Below, in pieces: positions 34,368-46,329 of a stretch of DNA of 64,000 nucleotides. The position numbers and the translations under genes are program-made. Positions within the stretch are counted from its first letter, which is position 1, and every line of letters begins with the position of its first letter. The notes below the pieces were generated by a model. It saw nothing but the letters and a program-made list of their open reading frames with translations. It was not told the origin of the DNA and did not search any database. This DNA is from Bryopsis sp. KO-2023 (lineage: Eukaryota; Chlorophyta; Ulvophyceae; Bryopsidales; Bryopsidaceae): contig BSYQ01000017.1 of the NCBI GenBank assembly GCA_030272585.1, positions 186,001 to 250,000 on the forward strand. The letters run 5' to 3'.

Positions 34368-34828
34368 CAGAGATAGGACTTTACGGTACCGTAAACCGTA
34401 CCGTAACCCCACTCCGGTCACTTACAGTTACGGTTGTTACGGTCCGGACCGGAGTGGTTTTCGTGCTCGGAACCGGACCACCGTACCACTCCGTACTGCT
34501 CCGTACCGGACCGTAATGACCGTAACGACCGTAACAACCGTAAAACCGTAAAAAGTGACCCCCGCAGGGTCCCGCGATTCCAAAGGAACGCAAGGGGATT
34601 CGAATCCGAGACCCTACAGACTATAACCATACACTCTAACACTGAACCACACTAATCCACGATGATTGAGGGCCTACCGTAGCTATACCGTACCTGTTCC
34701 GTACCGTAAAAACAGCATATTACTCCGGTTACGGTACGGAGTTACGGCCGTGGTACGGTGACCGTAGCCCGACCGTAACCGGACCGGACCGGAGTCGGAC
34801 CAAAAATTTGGCCCAAGTCCTATCTCTG
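34368..34828. mobile_element. hAT-type MITE saturated with CCGTAAC motifs, containing a tRNA-like segment
   Basis: 461 bp with inverted ends CAGAGATAGGACTT and AAGTCCTATCTCTG. The 8-mer CCAGTATC is repeated at both flanks (34361 and 34829), its last C shared with the left end, consistent with hAT insertion. Both halves are built of CCGTAAC, GGTACGG and TCCGGACCGGA words. The centre (~34580-34660) is different and tRNA-like. Confidence 0.75.
34585..34660 (-). other. tRNA-derived segment inside the MITE
   Basis: On the minus strand, GTGGTTCAGTGTTAGAG resembles a tRNA D-arm/A box, and 34 bp later GGATTCGAATCC matches a B box. The flanking stretches do not pair as an acceptor stem, so this is a tRNA-derived (SINE-like) piece and not a functional tRNA gene. 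Confidence 0.5.
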
Positions 34829-34859
34829 CCAGTATCTATTGAGTATCAAGTGCATGGTA

Positions 34860-36690
34860 CGAAGAGACAACCAAAATAGTCAGGTAACATGATGCTGTGT
34901 GAGGGCTCTAAACTAAGTATACCGCCACCAAAACCATTGTTTTTCAACAAGAGAATTGTGAATTGTTGCCACTCGAAAATCATTACATAATTTAGAAATT
35001 TGTCCCACAAATGCCGAAAGTCCAACCTTTCCGCACAAGAAGAAAGCGTTTTTACTCGGTCGAAACTGATCGTTGGGAACCGGGCAGTCGTGTATACAAA
35101 AGATGCCTCACAAATACGGCTAAGTTCATCACCAGGACTAGTTGGCAAACAGTCCGAACGTTTAGACAGCGTCGCTAACTGGGCATTGGGTGACAGAAAA
35201 AAAGGGTGGAGGGACTGAGGGGGTTGCAAATGGGTGGGTCCTCGAACGAAGGGTCTTGACCACGGTGGGCCTAGGAGGAGAACGGGCAACCGACGAAAAC
35301 ATAGCCCTAATTACTGGTGTCACGATGGCAGAGCTCGGCATGATAGCCTCATGTCCCACAATCACTACAGACTGTGGGTCAAATGTTAAAAAAGCCTTTG
35401 ATGGTTGTTTGGCATGGGATGACATACTTCTTCTGATCTTAGTCTTATTTTACGGGTTGCCCTTTAGCGAAGTTCTGCCTATTGATAGTCAGACATTAAG
35501 AACGCTCAAACGCTAGATATCGGTCCGGCGAGGATCTCTTGAAGGTAAAAGTGTGTTGGAGGAGAACGCTCCCTGCAAGGACGGGGCTAGGCGTGAATAA
35601 TAGCCTACTATTAGTAATGTGGTGGAAGGGAAAGTTCGACAAATTTTATCACAACCCAAAAGAAGTGAGCGGATCGATTCGGATGACCGGGAAGTGATTA
35701 TGGTGTTGCGCGTAGCCTTGCGGACCCCGAGCACCCCAATAAAAAGGGGGAAAAATGGGAAAAGCCCAGCACCCAGTGAAAATGGCGCGAGGGACCGGGG
35801 GGCGAAGCGACCGAGGGTAACCTGTTTAGCACTATCGGCGATCGAAAGTTACAACTTATTAATAAACTCATACCGCCATTATTCTACACTCTTCTAATTC
35901 TTTGTTCAAAGACTTGATATATCTCTAAATCCAAAGTATTTTTCTTTCGTCATCGTTTAATATCAATTACGCCATAGTTTTGTGGAGGGTGAGGCCACTT
36001 CATAATGGTATGCACACATACATTGTTCTCGAAATGTGGACGCAAAAATAAATCGCATATAATCAATCATATATCCTCTCTTGTAGTTGACTCTAAGCGG
36101 AGTAGCACGAAATTAGGCATATGCACGGATATTCACATGTTGACCACAACGGTTGGGCAAGTATACACACTTCAATTAGATTCACGACATGAAAAGTAAT
36201 TATTAACTTGAATTGTTGGCGATCTTACCCCACTTTTCAATGGAAAGTTTCCATGTATTCTGTTTTTGAGAGCACAACCCCAAACCAATAATCGAGGAAC
36301 AATAGATATCGTCCCATACGACGAGGAGGCCGAAGCCGGAGTTCATCCCGACTATGTGGAGGATGAGATGAGCCTAGACACGGAGGACGATCCTCCGCCA
36401 CCTTAGGGAGTCTTTATCCAGAACAATATGAGAGATGGGCTTTGAGCCTACAGAGCCGAACCACAAGGTTGCTAGTTGCTTTCTCTTATTTGGAATCAAT
36501 GAGCAGCATGCCTTCAAAACTCAAGTGGAATGAAGTGGAAAGATACCCATTCGTTTCACGACGTCTAGAAGCATTTATGCGACGAGGTAGTTTTGAAACG
36601 TTTATAAGTTCCCTGCCGTTTAAAGCTTCCGACAAGTCCCTCAACTTCGAGGCTAACGAAGATGCAGATAGGGCTCTCTTTTGAGTTATG
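34860..36690 (+). pseudogene. Scattered hAT transposase fragments
   Basis: 35240-35460 on the plus strand carries LITGVTMAELGMIASCPTITTDCGSNVKKAF, resembling the catalytic Asp segment of hAT transposases (TTDnasN..KAF). 36340-36405 is acidic (YVEDEMSLDTEDD). 36442-36684 contains a WNEVERYPF helix region that may belong to the same protein. Stops separate all pieces. Confidence 0.4.
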
Positions 36691-39032
36691 ACCTTACTGC
36701 CCACTTTTATCAAACAATCCTATTTATAGTGAGGAAGTGAACTCGCAAAGATAAACCACAAAAAAGGGTTTACAGTCCACCACAATCCCTCACATCACAC
36801 ATACCTTGTCGCACTATAAAACGTATTAGGCATGTACCGAAGCTCAGTGACACTTTTTCTCCAAATTTGCATTATCAATAAACGAACTCGGGAAACTATT
36901 AATGAATAGTACTCTGAAGGGAGACGCCTCCCTCAACGCACATTCAAAGTGTTGATCAATGTTTAGTTCTTACTAAGGACAATCTTCGATTCATGACCAA
37001 AACTGGAGTTGCCGGCCTGCAAGTCTAAAAACTCTTTGAGGGTTGTAAAAGAAAAAAACATGTTTCACCCCAGGGAGCGTCGTGCATTTGTCCTTCCAAC
37101 TCCCCTTCTTGTCTCTTGGGTTGTGATTATCACTTAGAGTAGCTCGGGGGCATACGCGTCTACTTCTTATAGCGCCGCAAGGAAACCAAGGATAATGGCA
37201 CATTTGCCCAAAATTTTCAAGCAACGTAGTTTCCTTTCGTGCATATTAGTGAATTTGTCATATAATAGTGTTTGGATCACGAGCAACGAAAAGAGGTTCA
37301 ACACAACGAATTTGGCTCTTCTCCCGTTAAAAAAGTTTGATCGGACAAGACATTGTTCGAGCTAGAACAATTGATGCACTTTCACTCTACATCGTCAGTG
37401 GATGGCTCCCAAGTGCAATTCCCTACTTTTTTTATTGTATGCAGAAAGAATGTGTCCGCCGCCGATGTAAATCATCGGGGCAAGTGGTGTTACAATTGTT
37501 AACTTGCGGTTATAACATTTTAAGTGGAAGATGTCTATCCTACTTTATTAAGAAAGATTCTAGATACACTACGTGTAGAGAGTTTATTAGAAGAGCGGAG
37601 TGATATAAAGAAATTAGAAAAGAAGTGTAACAGGTCGCTTTCGTAAGTGTACCAAAGCACACGTCCAAATTGATACAAGTTGGATTGATTAATTTGTCCG
37701 GATACGCCGTTAATTATTCTAGCCATGTTCGGATTGGTTTAGATAAGTTTGATCACTTTGAATAGGATACAACATTCCGACCCAACCACCAATTTGTGTC
37801 AGTTGTTGAATTTGCTCAATATTTGCTCGCTGATGCAGAGCAAATAGCATGCATATAGCATGCTGATGCAGATAGCTTTGAGGGTATATATGCTTGGGAG
37901 CATTATATAAAGTCTACACTTAAAGCAGGCTCGGGGTGTACGATGATTATAGTACACGTCATTTGATAATGCAACGACAAACAAAAAATCAACCTAGTGG
38001 CAGTAATAAAAGTTGTCTAGAGTAATAAAAGTTGTCTAGGGAGTTTACTGATCCGAGCATGTGAGGGTACATATGTCTTGCGCTTTGCATGTCATATATA
38101 TGTTCGTTAAAAGTCACCAAGGACCGTCCTCCCATGTCCGACGGATACATCCTATGCCGATTACTCGCACTACCCTAAAACCAACCCTAAAGTAACCCTC
38201 CTTATGTCATATGTAGGAACCTTCCCTAGCGACTTTTAACGGCTTTTCTGAATGTTAATCACAAGAGGTAAATGCTTTACTACGAATATTTAAGGGGTAC
38301 CAATGGCACCACTTCCAACTCCAAAGATCTGAAGTGAAGATGGACAACTTTTTTAATCTTGGTATATTGGAAGAATTTCCTACAAAACAAGCATGTTTTT
38401 ATAACTACTATATATAGTGTGGACAAAAAAGATACTTCTAAAGAATTTTCACAGAGCAACGTCCAAATTACTACAAGCCCATCTTCTCACGTTGCTCAAT
38501 TTTTCATCTGTGTTGAATTGCAACTCGAATTGTGAGATCTATTCAATGTTCTTTAATATTGCATGTTGCCCTATATGCCCATTGAAGAAAGAGCCAACCT
38601 TTTTGAAGGTACAGTAGTATGTGATCAAAAAAGACATAAGGAGGGAAAGTATACGAACCACTCCCCCTGATACAAAATGAATGACAACTGGGAGGAGCGT
38701 GCAAACATGGTAGCACCCCACCCGATGCACAAATAATATATCATTAACACATACCTCTTCTCCTACACTCAACACAATCGCTATCTTTTGTTTTCATAGT
38801 GAAGTTTCTTCATCATTATTCGGAGTGTGCCGAGTCTTATAATCGTACATGCACTCATTTATATACCTTCTAATACCAAAGCTATCCTTGATGGGTTGCT
38901 GAACCGATTCCGCCCAACATCGCTTCCGCCATGTGCATCATCTATTTGAACACCACAAAGAACTATAACTACAAGCTATGACTTTGTTCAAGAATTATGA
39001 AATCATCCCTGTCTTAAAAAAAGATATGCTCA
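36691..39032. other. No gene recognised; one small inverted-repeat element
   Basis: Mostly AT-rich. At 38105-38241 a 137-bp interval is bounded by CGTTAAAAGTCAC and GCGACTTTTAACG, a possible non-autonomous element without a clear target duplication. The open frames at 37337-37603 and 38539-38775 show no domain features. Confidence 0.4.
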
Positions 39033-40342
39033 TTAAGATGATATCCTCCAAATAGATGTAGTGCCAAGGGGAGCAACACTATTTGCTATAAAAAAAAGCG
39101 GATCAGAATTTTTTGAATTTGTTCTCAAAATTATTTTAAGATAGGTACACCCTGATCTAACTTTGCCTATGGATGTACTCACGTTTGCGGCCACAAAGCA
39201 ATCGGCAATTTTGGACACTCTTCTTCGAATGCTGATCTCCCTAGAATGCTCTCGAACGGCCAACATGAATTGAATCGTTCCTGCACAAGCAAATTATCAC
39301 TATTAACAAATGTACGCACACAAAACATCTCAACTAAGATGAGATAACGGTCGTTTCATCTTGCCATCGACTTGGAAAGATTTGAAAAAGACCATCGAAC
39401 ATTTTTAAGAAAAAAAATCATAAAAAAAACACGTGTCCTTGAAAACGTGCAACTGTGAAAGGGAGCCACCCTCGATCACTCCACACAGGTGGAAAGTTTT
39501 TCCCATTTTGCTTTTAAAAAAAAACTGTTATCTTATGTGATTGATTTTCTGATATGGTTTTCTGATATGGACGGAATCACCTGATTGACCAGGAGGGAAC
39601 TCATACAACTCGATGACCTTGGAAAAAACCTCCACCAGGATTGGCATCACAGTAAAGACCACATTCTTGGGGTCTATGCAAAAAAACAACAGAACACCTT
39701 TCAACCCTAAATTCCTTGATAATGCACCCCAGGCAAAACGAAAACGAAAAAAATTATAATTAAAAAAAATTATAAAATAAACAGGAAGCTACCAGGTCAG
39801 GACAGGAAGATCCACAAAAACAACCACAAGCAGGGGGTAACAAAAAAAAAAGAAAAACGCAAAAAAAGAAAAGAGTGGGAAAACGAACTGGCTGCTGTTT
39901 TGACTCAGCATACCTTGACCCCCTCGTTCCTTCACTTGATCCAACCTCGCTTTCACTTCAGGGTTGGTGACCAGCGCCAGCACGTCATCCAGAGCATCTG
40001 CGCCGAACAAAACCAAAACGACTCTACACCACCGACACGGAAATCCAAAACCATCGCCCAGAAAAAAAGGGAAAAGACGCCCACAGCTGCGAAACCTCTT
40101 GGGGAAAGAATGAACCCCGCCCAAAAAAAAAGACCGCAAACGGAATGCAGGAACGCGCGACATCAAAAGAGAGAGAGAGAGAGGATGCTTTCCGGTCACT
40201 CACTTCTGGCGTCTTCGAGGGTTATGCGCTTGTATGGGGTGGAAAAGTCGAAACCCGCTGCCATCCCTTCTCTTTGGTCGGCCGCTGCTGCAGGGGGTTC
40301 TCCCGCGCTGCCAAATCGTTTACGCGGGATTAAAAACGCCAT
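39033..40342 (-). CDS. Protein C10 family member (intact copy)
   Basis: Minus-strand exons 40204-40342, 39914-39997, 39581-39673 and 39183-39280. The last either stops at 39033 by read-through (187 residues) or splices at a GTGAGT at 39182. Donors are GTGAGT, GTATGC and GTGATT; phases are consistent throughout. The product starts MAFLIPRKRF. The core reads RITLEDARNALDDVLAL, NPEVKARLDQVKERGGQ, VMPILVEVFSKVIELYEF, then GTIQFMLAVREHS. From memory this lines up without gaps over ~36 residues with the human C10 (C12orf57) core, a small all-helical protein of unclear molecular function. No signal peptide, so probably cytosolic. It lies ~950 bp downstream of the carbonic anhydrase gene on the same strand. 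The last exon is the least certain part. Confidence 0.7.
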
Positions 40343-41290
40343 GCTGGTCGAGGCCAAAAAAAAACCAGAAGCGCCCTGGGCCAAATTTGATGTACGCAGC
40401 TTTTTTCCTAGTTGGAGAAATTCTGGGATTCGGAATGTTGGCTCGCGATTCGGTTTCTTGCAACCAAAATCTCTCGATTTTGGGCAGCCGTCATTTTCGT
40501 CGCCATTTGGGAGGATAATTTTCAGCAGCCGCCCCACTTACTCTCGATTTTTTACACATTTTCCTTGATTTTTTTTTGTGAATTTTCCTGAATTTTTCAG
40601 CATTCCGACCCTGGTGGATTCAAGGAGCATCAAGGGGGGAGATTAATCTGATGATCGCAGCTGGTACATTTACTTCAGCAAATACAGGTAACTTTCCTTT
40701 TTCTATAGAATTTCAGACAGACAAAATTTGATTTATCAGGCTTCCCACTGCATTGCATACGAATAAAAATAATAAAAACAAAACAAAAAAACTAGATAAA
40801 ATAAACTTGCCACGAGAGACACTTGAAAGATGCAACGAAAGCAAGTCTTCACACACACTCTCCCTCTCTGTTTTCGATTTTTTCCTAAACAATTTCCAGA
40901 TATTGGAAACCCCTTCACAGGAATTCAAAATTACTAATCTCTCTCTCTCCTCTTTGCTTCTCTCTAAAGAGCCCCCACTCAACTTGTTCAAATCAAATCT
41001 CTCCAAAAAAAAAATGAAAACGGAGAAAACATTCGCAGCAATGGACAAAAAAAAATGATGAAAGTAAATTCAACGTCAAAAAAGCTAATAAAAAAATTAT
41101 AGAAACTCCAGAATGGAGGCAACGATTATCAATATGAAAAAAAAAAGTGTTTTTCCAGAAAATAGGTTTCATGAGGGAAATAACCCCCATTAGCCGCCTT
41201 CAAAAAATTTCACTGCTGAAAAAGAAACAAAAACTGCCTTCCCTGGACAACTTCAAAAATGCTTTGGTCATCTTGACAATTTTCACTGAA

Positions 41291-44184
41291 TTAAAGAGAG
41301 GTGGCTTTTTTTGCTTCTGAATATACATCAGCGGTTCGGACCACTCTGCCGTTCAGGGGCTGAGTCATTCTGTTATTGGAGGGAAAACGTTGAGGGAAGC
41401 ATTGACCATCTGTTAAAAAAAGAAAAAAAGATCAACTTTTAAATGAGCACCGGACAAAACTTTCACAAAGGAGAAAAAAAAGAATCGGGTTATGTGTTCC
41501 AAGTTTTCTTAATTGCAAGCAACATTTTTGAAAAAATAGGAAAAAAAGCTTCTTCAAAAATTTCAGTCCAAAACATATTTTTAGGCCAAGTTATCATGCT
41601 TGCTGTTTTAATCCAAAAAATAAAAAAAGAAATCCCACATCATTTAAACCACAACTAGCAAGTACAGAGTAATTTTTTATACTCACTTTTTATCGATTTG
41701 CAGTCTGACCCTGCAGCGTAGGCAAGGGTGTTCCTCAGCTGCATAATCTGAAACCAAAAAAAAAAAGAAGAAAACACAAAACAAAACATTCAACTTGCTT
41801 CAATACAAAACAAAATAAAAAAAAATTCTAAAAGCAATGTGTACATTACCAACAATCCATCGAGTGGAGGAATATTTTTTTTCATATTTTCTATTTGGAA
41901 ACAGGCTGAAGAGACGTGTTTGGTTGAAATTCACCTCTGGAAAAGAAACATCGGCAGGAGTGAGAAACTGGATCCAAAAAACGCCTTCTGTGCATGGAGC
42001 GGTGGTGAGACTTCCTTCCCAGATGGCAATCTTCCCATCAGAAGGCAAAATCGAGTCCAAATCAAAATGCCCAAAAAACTTGACTCCGTTCTGCAGTGAC
42101 AGCAACAAGGTGTGAAATTCAAGAGGTATCTGTATTTGTTGTTTTTTCTTTGGAAAAAAGAGGGGGGGAAATTTGACGTGAAAAAATTAACATTTCTGTA
42201 TAGATCGAAAACATAAATATTCAAATATAATTCTGTTATTCTGCACCCATTATCCAATTTCTTTTTTCGTTTTTTTCTTTGGATAAGGGAGAAGGATGAA
42301 GCATTTTTTTTATTTTTTTTTACCAACCAGGAATCCAAAATAACATAAATAAACTAAAACAAAAAATCTACGCTGGCGGCTGTCACCTCTTTTCCAGCGC
42401 TTCTTATGAGATAGTCGCTCGGGTTGGGCTCCCCAGTTGCAGCCACATTCACAGAAGACAGCAAACTCAGGGGGCAGGCTTCCACTCTCTCATCTTCCTT
42501 CAAGAAAATAGAAACCACGACGGGGCATCCCAAACCTCCACTCGCTTTGATCGAATCGCACATTTCGGATTCCCCATCCTTCACGAAATTGACCACATGG
42601 ATGATCCCGTCGAAGAGATTCCCTTCAAGCAATAGAGAGTGTGATAAAAAAAAACCAAACCAGATGGGGCTTATTTTGAAATCTACGAAGGAAAAACTAT
42701 TAGTAATTCATTTGTACATTTGAGGGGCTCGATTCTGTGGAGTTTTCTGAGCATATATGGGAAACCACCTTCAGTCAAATCAGGAGCAGGTTCGATCGCT
42801 GCTTTTTTTTTGGGAAGTATCGATGGAAAAAAAAAAATAGCAACACCACCAGTCTGTGGAATAGACTATGACTTGAAAACAAAGAAAAAAAAGTGTTCTT
42901 TTCTGAAGCATTTTTTTAATTTAAATCCATTGTTCAGAAGATGCCATTGAACGTCAAGCCTCGACATTGAGTTATGAGATCTGAACTCACCATCCAGACT
43001 ATTTTCGCTTGGTGTATGGAAATGAAATTGGGCCGGTTCGAAAGCTACTCTCTTCAATTCGTCTGCATCGACATCTCCTCTCAGGGGGGCAAAAATATCT
43101 CCATCTGCAGCAACACAATTTTATGAGGTCAATTTTTTCACCCACCCACTTCTGGGAAGCCAATTTTTCCTGTGAGGTCATTTGTGAGGTCATTTTTTCC
43201 CGGTGTCTTCGGATCCAGATCGGTGTAAAATTCACACTGATTGTTGATAAATTCTTTAGTACAGCAGTGTCCCCGTTCCACATTAAAGAATTCAAAAAAA
43301 TGCGTTTTTGTGTCCGCCACCATTAGGATTGAACGACATTCTTTTTCGATTTTCATGAATCAATCAATCAATGATTACATGAATATGACAGACCTTTCGT
43401 GGCGGCGAGGGTGGCTCTGGCCGGTTCCGTCAACCGTTCCCACTCCACCTCGACATGCGGAAGAACGGTCGTCAGAAGAAACGTGATGTCTCCCGCGACG
43501 CCCAGCGTTTCCAGATTCGGTGCGTATTCAGGCTTTGCGTATGGCTTCAGATCTACACCAACGGCGGCCGTTGAACGGCCCCTCAACGCGTTAAGCCACG
43601 TTCTTACCGCAGTTGTTGATAGGAGCTGTCCATAGCTCTTGTTCTTTCTCTTGTTTCTTTCTTTGTTTTAGAGATCTTCTGGCTTGCCAACAGGGGTTCA
43701 CTCATCCAGAAGACCGCTGATTTGAAGTTGAACGATCCGCATCCAGCCAATGCGCCTACCTTTGGTCGTAACGCCGACGGGGGATTGCTTTTCCCCGCTT
43801 TGACAGAGGCCGGGCCAATCCGCGCCGTGGCTCCTGTAGTTTAACCCCGCAGATTCCTGAAGGGCCCCCCACCACCAATCAAGAACACCATCCACGTGGA
43901 AAACACACGAGACAGGAGAACAGGACAGATTCAACGAGCCCATGCACAACGATCGAGGAACCGATTTCCGCTACTCCCAAACTTTCATAGGGTTGGAACT
44001 GAGTGTGAGGAGGGCAGGATTGTTCCCAGCGGCTAACTTCCCAGATGTTTTTGCACAGCGCACAGGGTATAACGGCTGATTTCGGCGGAATTCCCACCTT
44101 TCCTGCCGCGTCCAGAAACGACACTGACAACGCCAGGATCAGCTGAACCAGCGCCAATCCTAGCCCCGACCGTGTTTTCACCAT
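41291..44184 (-). CDS. Secreted alpha-carbonic anhydrase, copy 1
   Basis: Eight exons: 44098-44184, 43760-43856, 43394-43552, 42991-43104, 42387-42622, 41935-42090, 41687-41747 and 41291-41409. They encode 342 residues. The enzyme would interconvert CO2 and bicarbonate using zinc. A signal peptide (GLALVQLILALSVSFLDA) points to secretion or an endomembrane lumen. Family marks in order: HGADWPGLCQSGEKQSPV; QFHFHTPSEN with two zinc His; IIHVVNF with the third; CPVVVSIFLK; GSLTTAPCTEGVFW, the C-terminal part of the substrate pocket including the conserved Thr; NNRMTQPLNGR. An extra ~50-residue stretch (DLKPYAKPEYAPNLETLG..) precedes the His motifs. The Glu that usually precedes the third zinc His is Ile here. 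Start at 44184 is chosen because it begins the signal peptide and matches copy 2. Splice sites and phases agree with copy 2 at every junction. Confidence 0.88.
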
Positions 44185-45370
44185 CGTCACAAGCCCAATT
44201 CTTCGTAGAAAGAAATCAACCCAATTCTGTCGAGCCGATAACCAACTCTCGTTCATCTCTAAAGAGGTTCAGTTTGTATGGCCCTGCCTCGTGCATTCTT
44301 GTGACTGTCATAGGTCCCTTGTTTGATCGGTGACGTGTCTGACTTGGCAAGTTGAAAACAGTCGCCGCTCGATTCAACAACAGTTTATTATTATTATCTT
44401 TTTTATTTTTTTTCAAGTTTCGGACTTTTAAACACCAACTACAACCGATGTACATTGTTTTTTTGGCACAACTTTTGTACAAATAAAGTGGAAAGTCTTG
44501 TAAAAATGCATTTCGTATTGGGTTCTTGCTGTCTCTCTGGATTCTCAACTCCTATCCATACACCCGTTCCACCGAGAATACGCAGTCAACCCTAGCGTGC
44601 CAAGCTTTCACGATGAAAAACACCTATCGCAATTGGGAAGAGCACTAGGAGGGCTTGCTTGTTTAGTTGATACATGAAACATGATCATGTGAGGAGGACC
44701 GCAAAAAAGATGCTATCTGAAAACGAACTCTCACTATGGGAATTTACGTTGTTTTGCGTGTGGAAATTCTGAGCGATCTTGAGACCAACATTCGACCGAA
44801 AAGTGAGGACCGCGTGAAGCGCGTAAAAGCGCGTCAACACCAGATAGGGCGACCGGAAAAACTTGGGTTCGACTCTCAACCGTCTTACACGACTTTATAG
44901 CAGCCGTGGTTCCTTTTCGGGATACTCACGTTCTCCACGTCAAAATATCACACGTAAAACCTGACATCCCACACGACACGTGGACACGTGCCGATATATA
45001 GATTCTGGCAAAAAAAAATAAAACCCCAGGATGGAATCAGAATTCATTCTAGTATCTTTTTCGATTTAGGGGGTCCATGATGTCGTTGGGGAATATGATG
45101 ACACATTTATGATTCGGGAATAGCAGAAGAAGGAAGAAGGTACTTTATTTTGAGACATTTCTAATACTTTTGATTTTACTTGGAAGGATTTTTTGGAAGC
45201 TGAGATTTGCTTTGTTGTAACTTCAGGTTAAATAAATACAAGTAAATAACTGCCTGATTACATATTACTTGAAAATGTTTGTCATTTACATAATATTTCA
45301 TTTCAATTTCACCTTTTTTTCTTCTTTTTTCCTGAATTAGTTTTCTCATTTTAAAATAATTACGTTCTAG
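44185..45370. other. Upstream region of carbonic anhydrase copy 1
   Basis: No gene supported. A stretch at ~45058-45135 (frame with VVGEYDDTFMIRE then a stop, followed by GTACTT) could be a further upstream exon of the plus-strand gene at 45371, but the in-frame TAG argues against it. Confidence 0.35.
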
Positions 45371-46272
45371 TTGGAACAGAACCCAATGTTGTGGAAACCG
45401 TTGATGTCCCCATCGAGGACCATGATTCATCCCTCACGGTCTCCCTCACGGAAGAAGAAAAAAAAAAGATAGTGGAGGAGAAAAAAGGGCCAAGAATGTG
45501 ACCTATCTCTTCCCTGGGCGGAGGCAACATCCGTGGGTAAAGCGGGCTCTTCGAGCAGTTTTTCCACGAGTGTGTGTACACACATGTGGTTGTGATCCCA
45601 TGTCCACAAACATTCCCTTTTCGATTGATCCACATGCACTACATTTTTTTTTTTCATGTCTTTTCATGCTTTCAGTCTTTGTGGAGGAAACAATGTTTTT
45701 ATATTTATTTAGGAATTGCCCCCATCCGGCCACTGTCGCCTCGCGAGCCTGCAATCCTTGCGAAACGCAGAAGAGGGAAAAGAGCCCATGCAGGTAAGAA
45801 GTTGTTACGGTGTACACAAGCGCTGTGCTGGTGAAGAAAAACTACATGTTCCACATGTGTGAAGCTAAAATCCACAGTTCGCGTTGGGATTTGGCGATCC
45901 CTTGTTTGCAATGAGGTTGATGTTGAGCATGTTTCTGCAATAGAGGCTGATTACACACGTCCGCTGTTTATGTACATCCTATGATGCATATAATCAGCAT
46001 CGAGGCTGGGCGGCTTGCGTGTGTAATTATTGATTGATTGGTTGCGTATTTGCTCATATCCTTGCGTTAAATATATTATAACGTGTCGTTTGGATCTTAT
46101 CATATACGTTAATGCACGTTTCACATGTCATGTTCAGGTGGCTCGGGTATTGGTTCAGAGCGAAGAGGACGGTGATAGGGTAAGGGAGTGGATGACCATG
46201 GCCGAAAAACGTATCTTCTTCCACCAGTCAAACCGTCTGCCAACCCCCCCCCCGGAGTGGAAGGTCGAGTAG
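45371..46272 (+). CDS. Small spliced gene, 3' exons (unrecognised)
   Basis: Three plus-strand exons are proposed: 45371-45471 (acceptor TTCTAG), 45713-45793 (acceptor TTATTTAG, donor GTAAGA) and 46138-46272 (acceptor TGTTCAG, ending at TAG). All junctions fall in phase 0. The pieces read VETVDVPIEDHDSSLTVSL.., then CRLASLQSLRNAEEGKEP, then VARVLVQSEEDGDRVREW with a C-terminus NRLPTPPPEWKVE. It is acidic and probably helical. The weak point is the donor of the first exon (GTGGAG). The 5' exons and start were not found. Family unknown. A Ty3/gypsy gag begins ~100 bp after its stop. Confidence 0.4.
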
Positions 46273-46329
46273 ACAAGTTCTACCTGAGCTTGCATGTCAT
46301 CCATTGATTCATCACAAGCAGACTGGTCG

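Larger units (their letters stand above)
39033..44184. repeat. Segmental duplication unit 1 (carbonic anhydrase plus C10)
   Basis: This interval and 54080-59026 carry the same two genes in the same order and orientation with the same exon boundaries, and share intergenic words (for example CATCAGCGGTTCGGACC at the carbonic anhydrase 3' end). They form a direct duplication about 15 kb apart. The DNA between them is mainly retrotransposon debris. Confidence 0.85.

Noticed and set aside
44740..44890. Possible tRNA gene (GGGTTCGACTC near 44868)
   Set aside because: The B-box word is present but no A box at the right distance and no acceptor-stem pairing.
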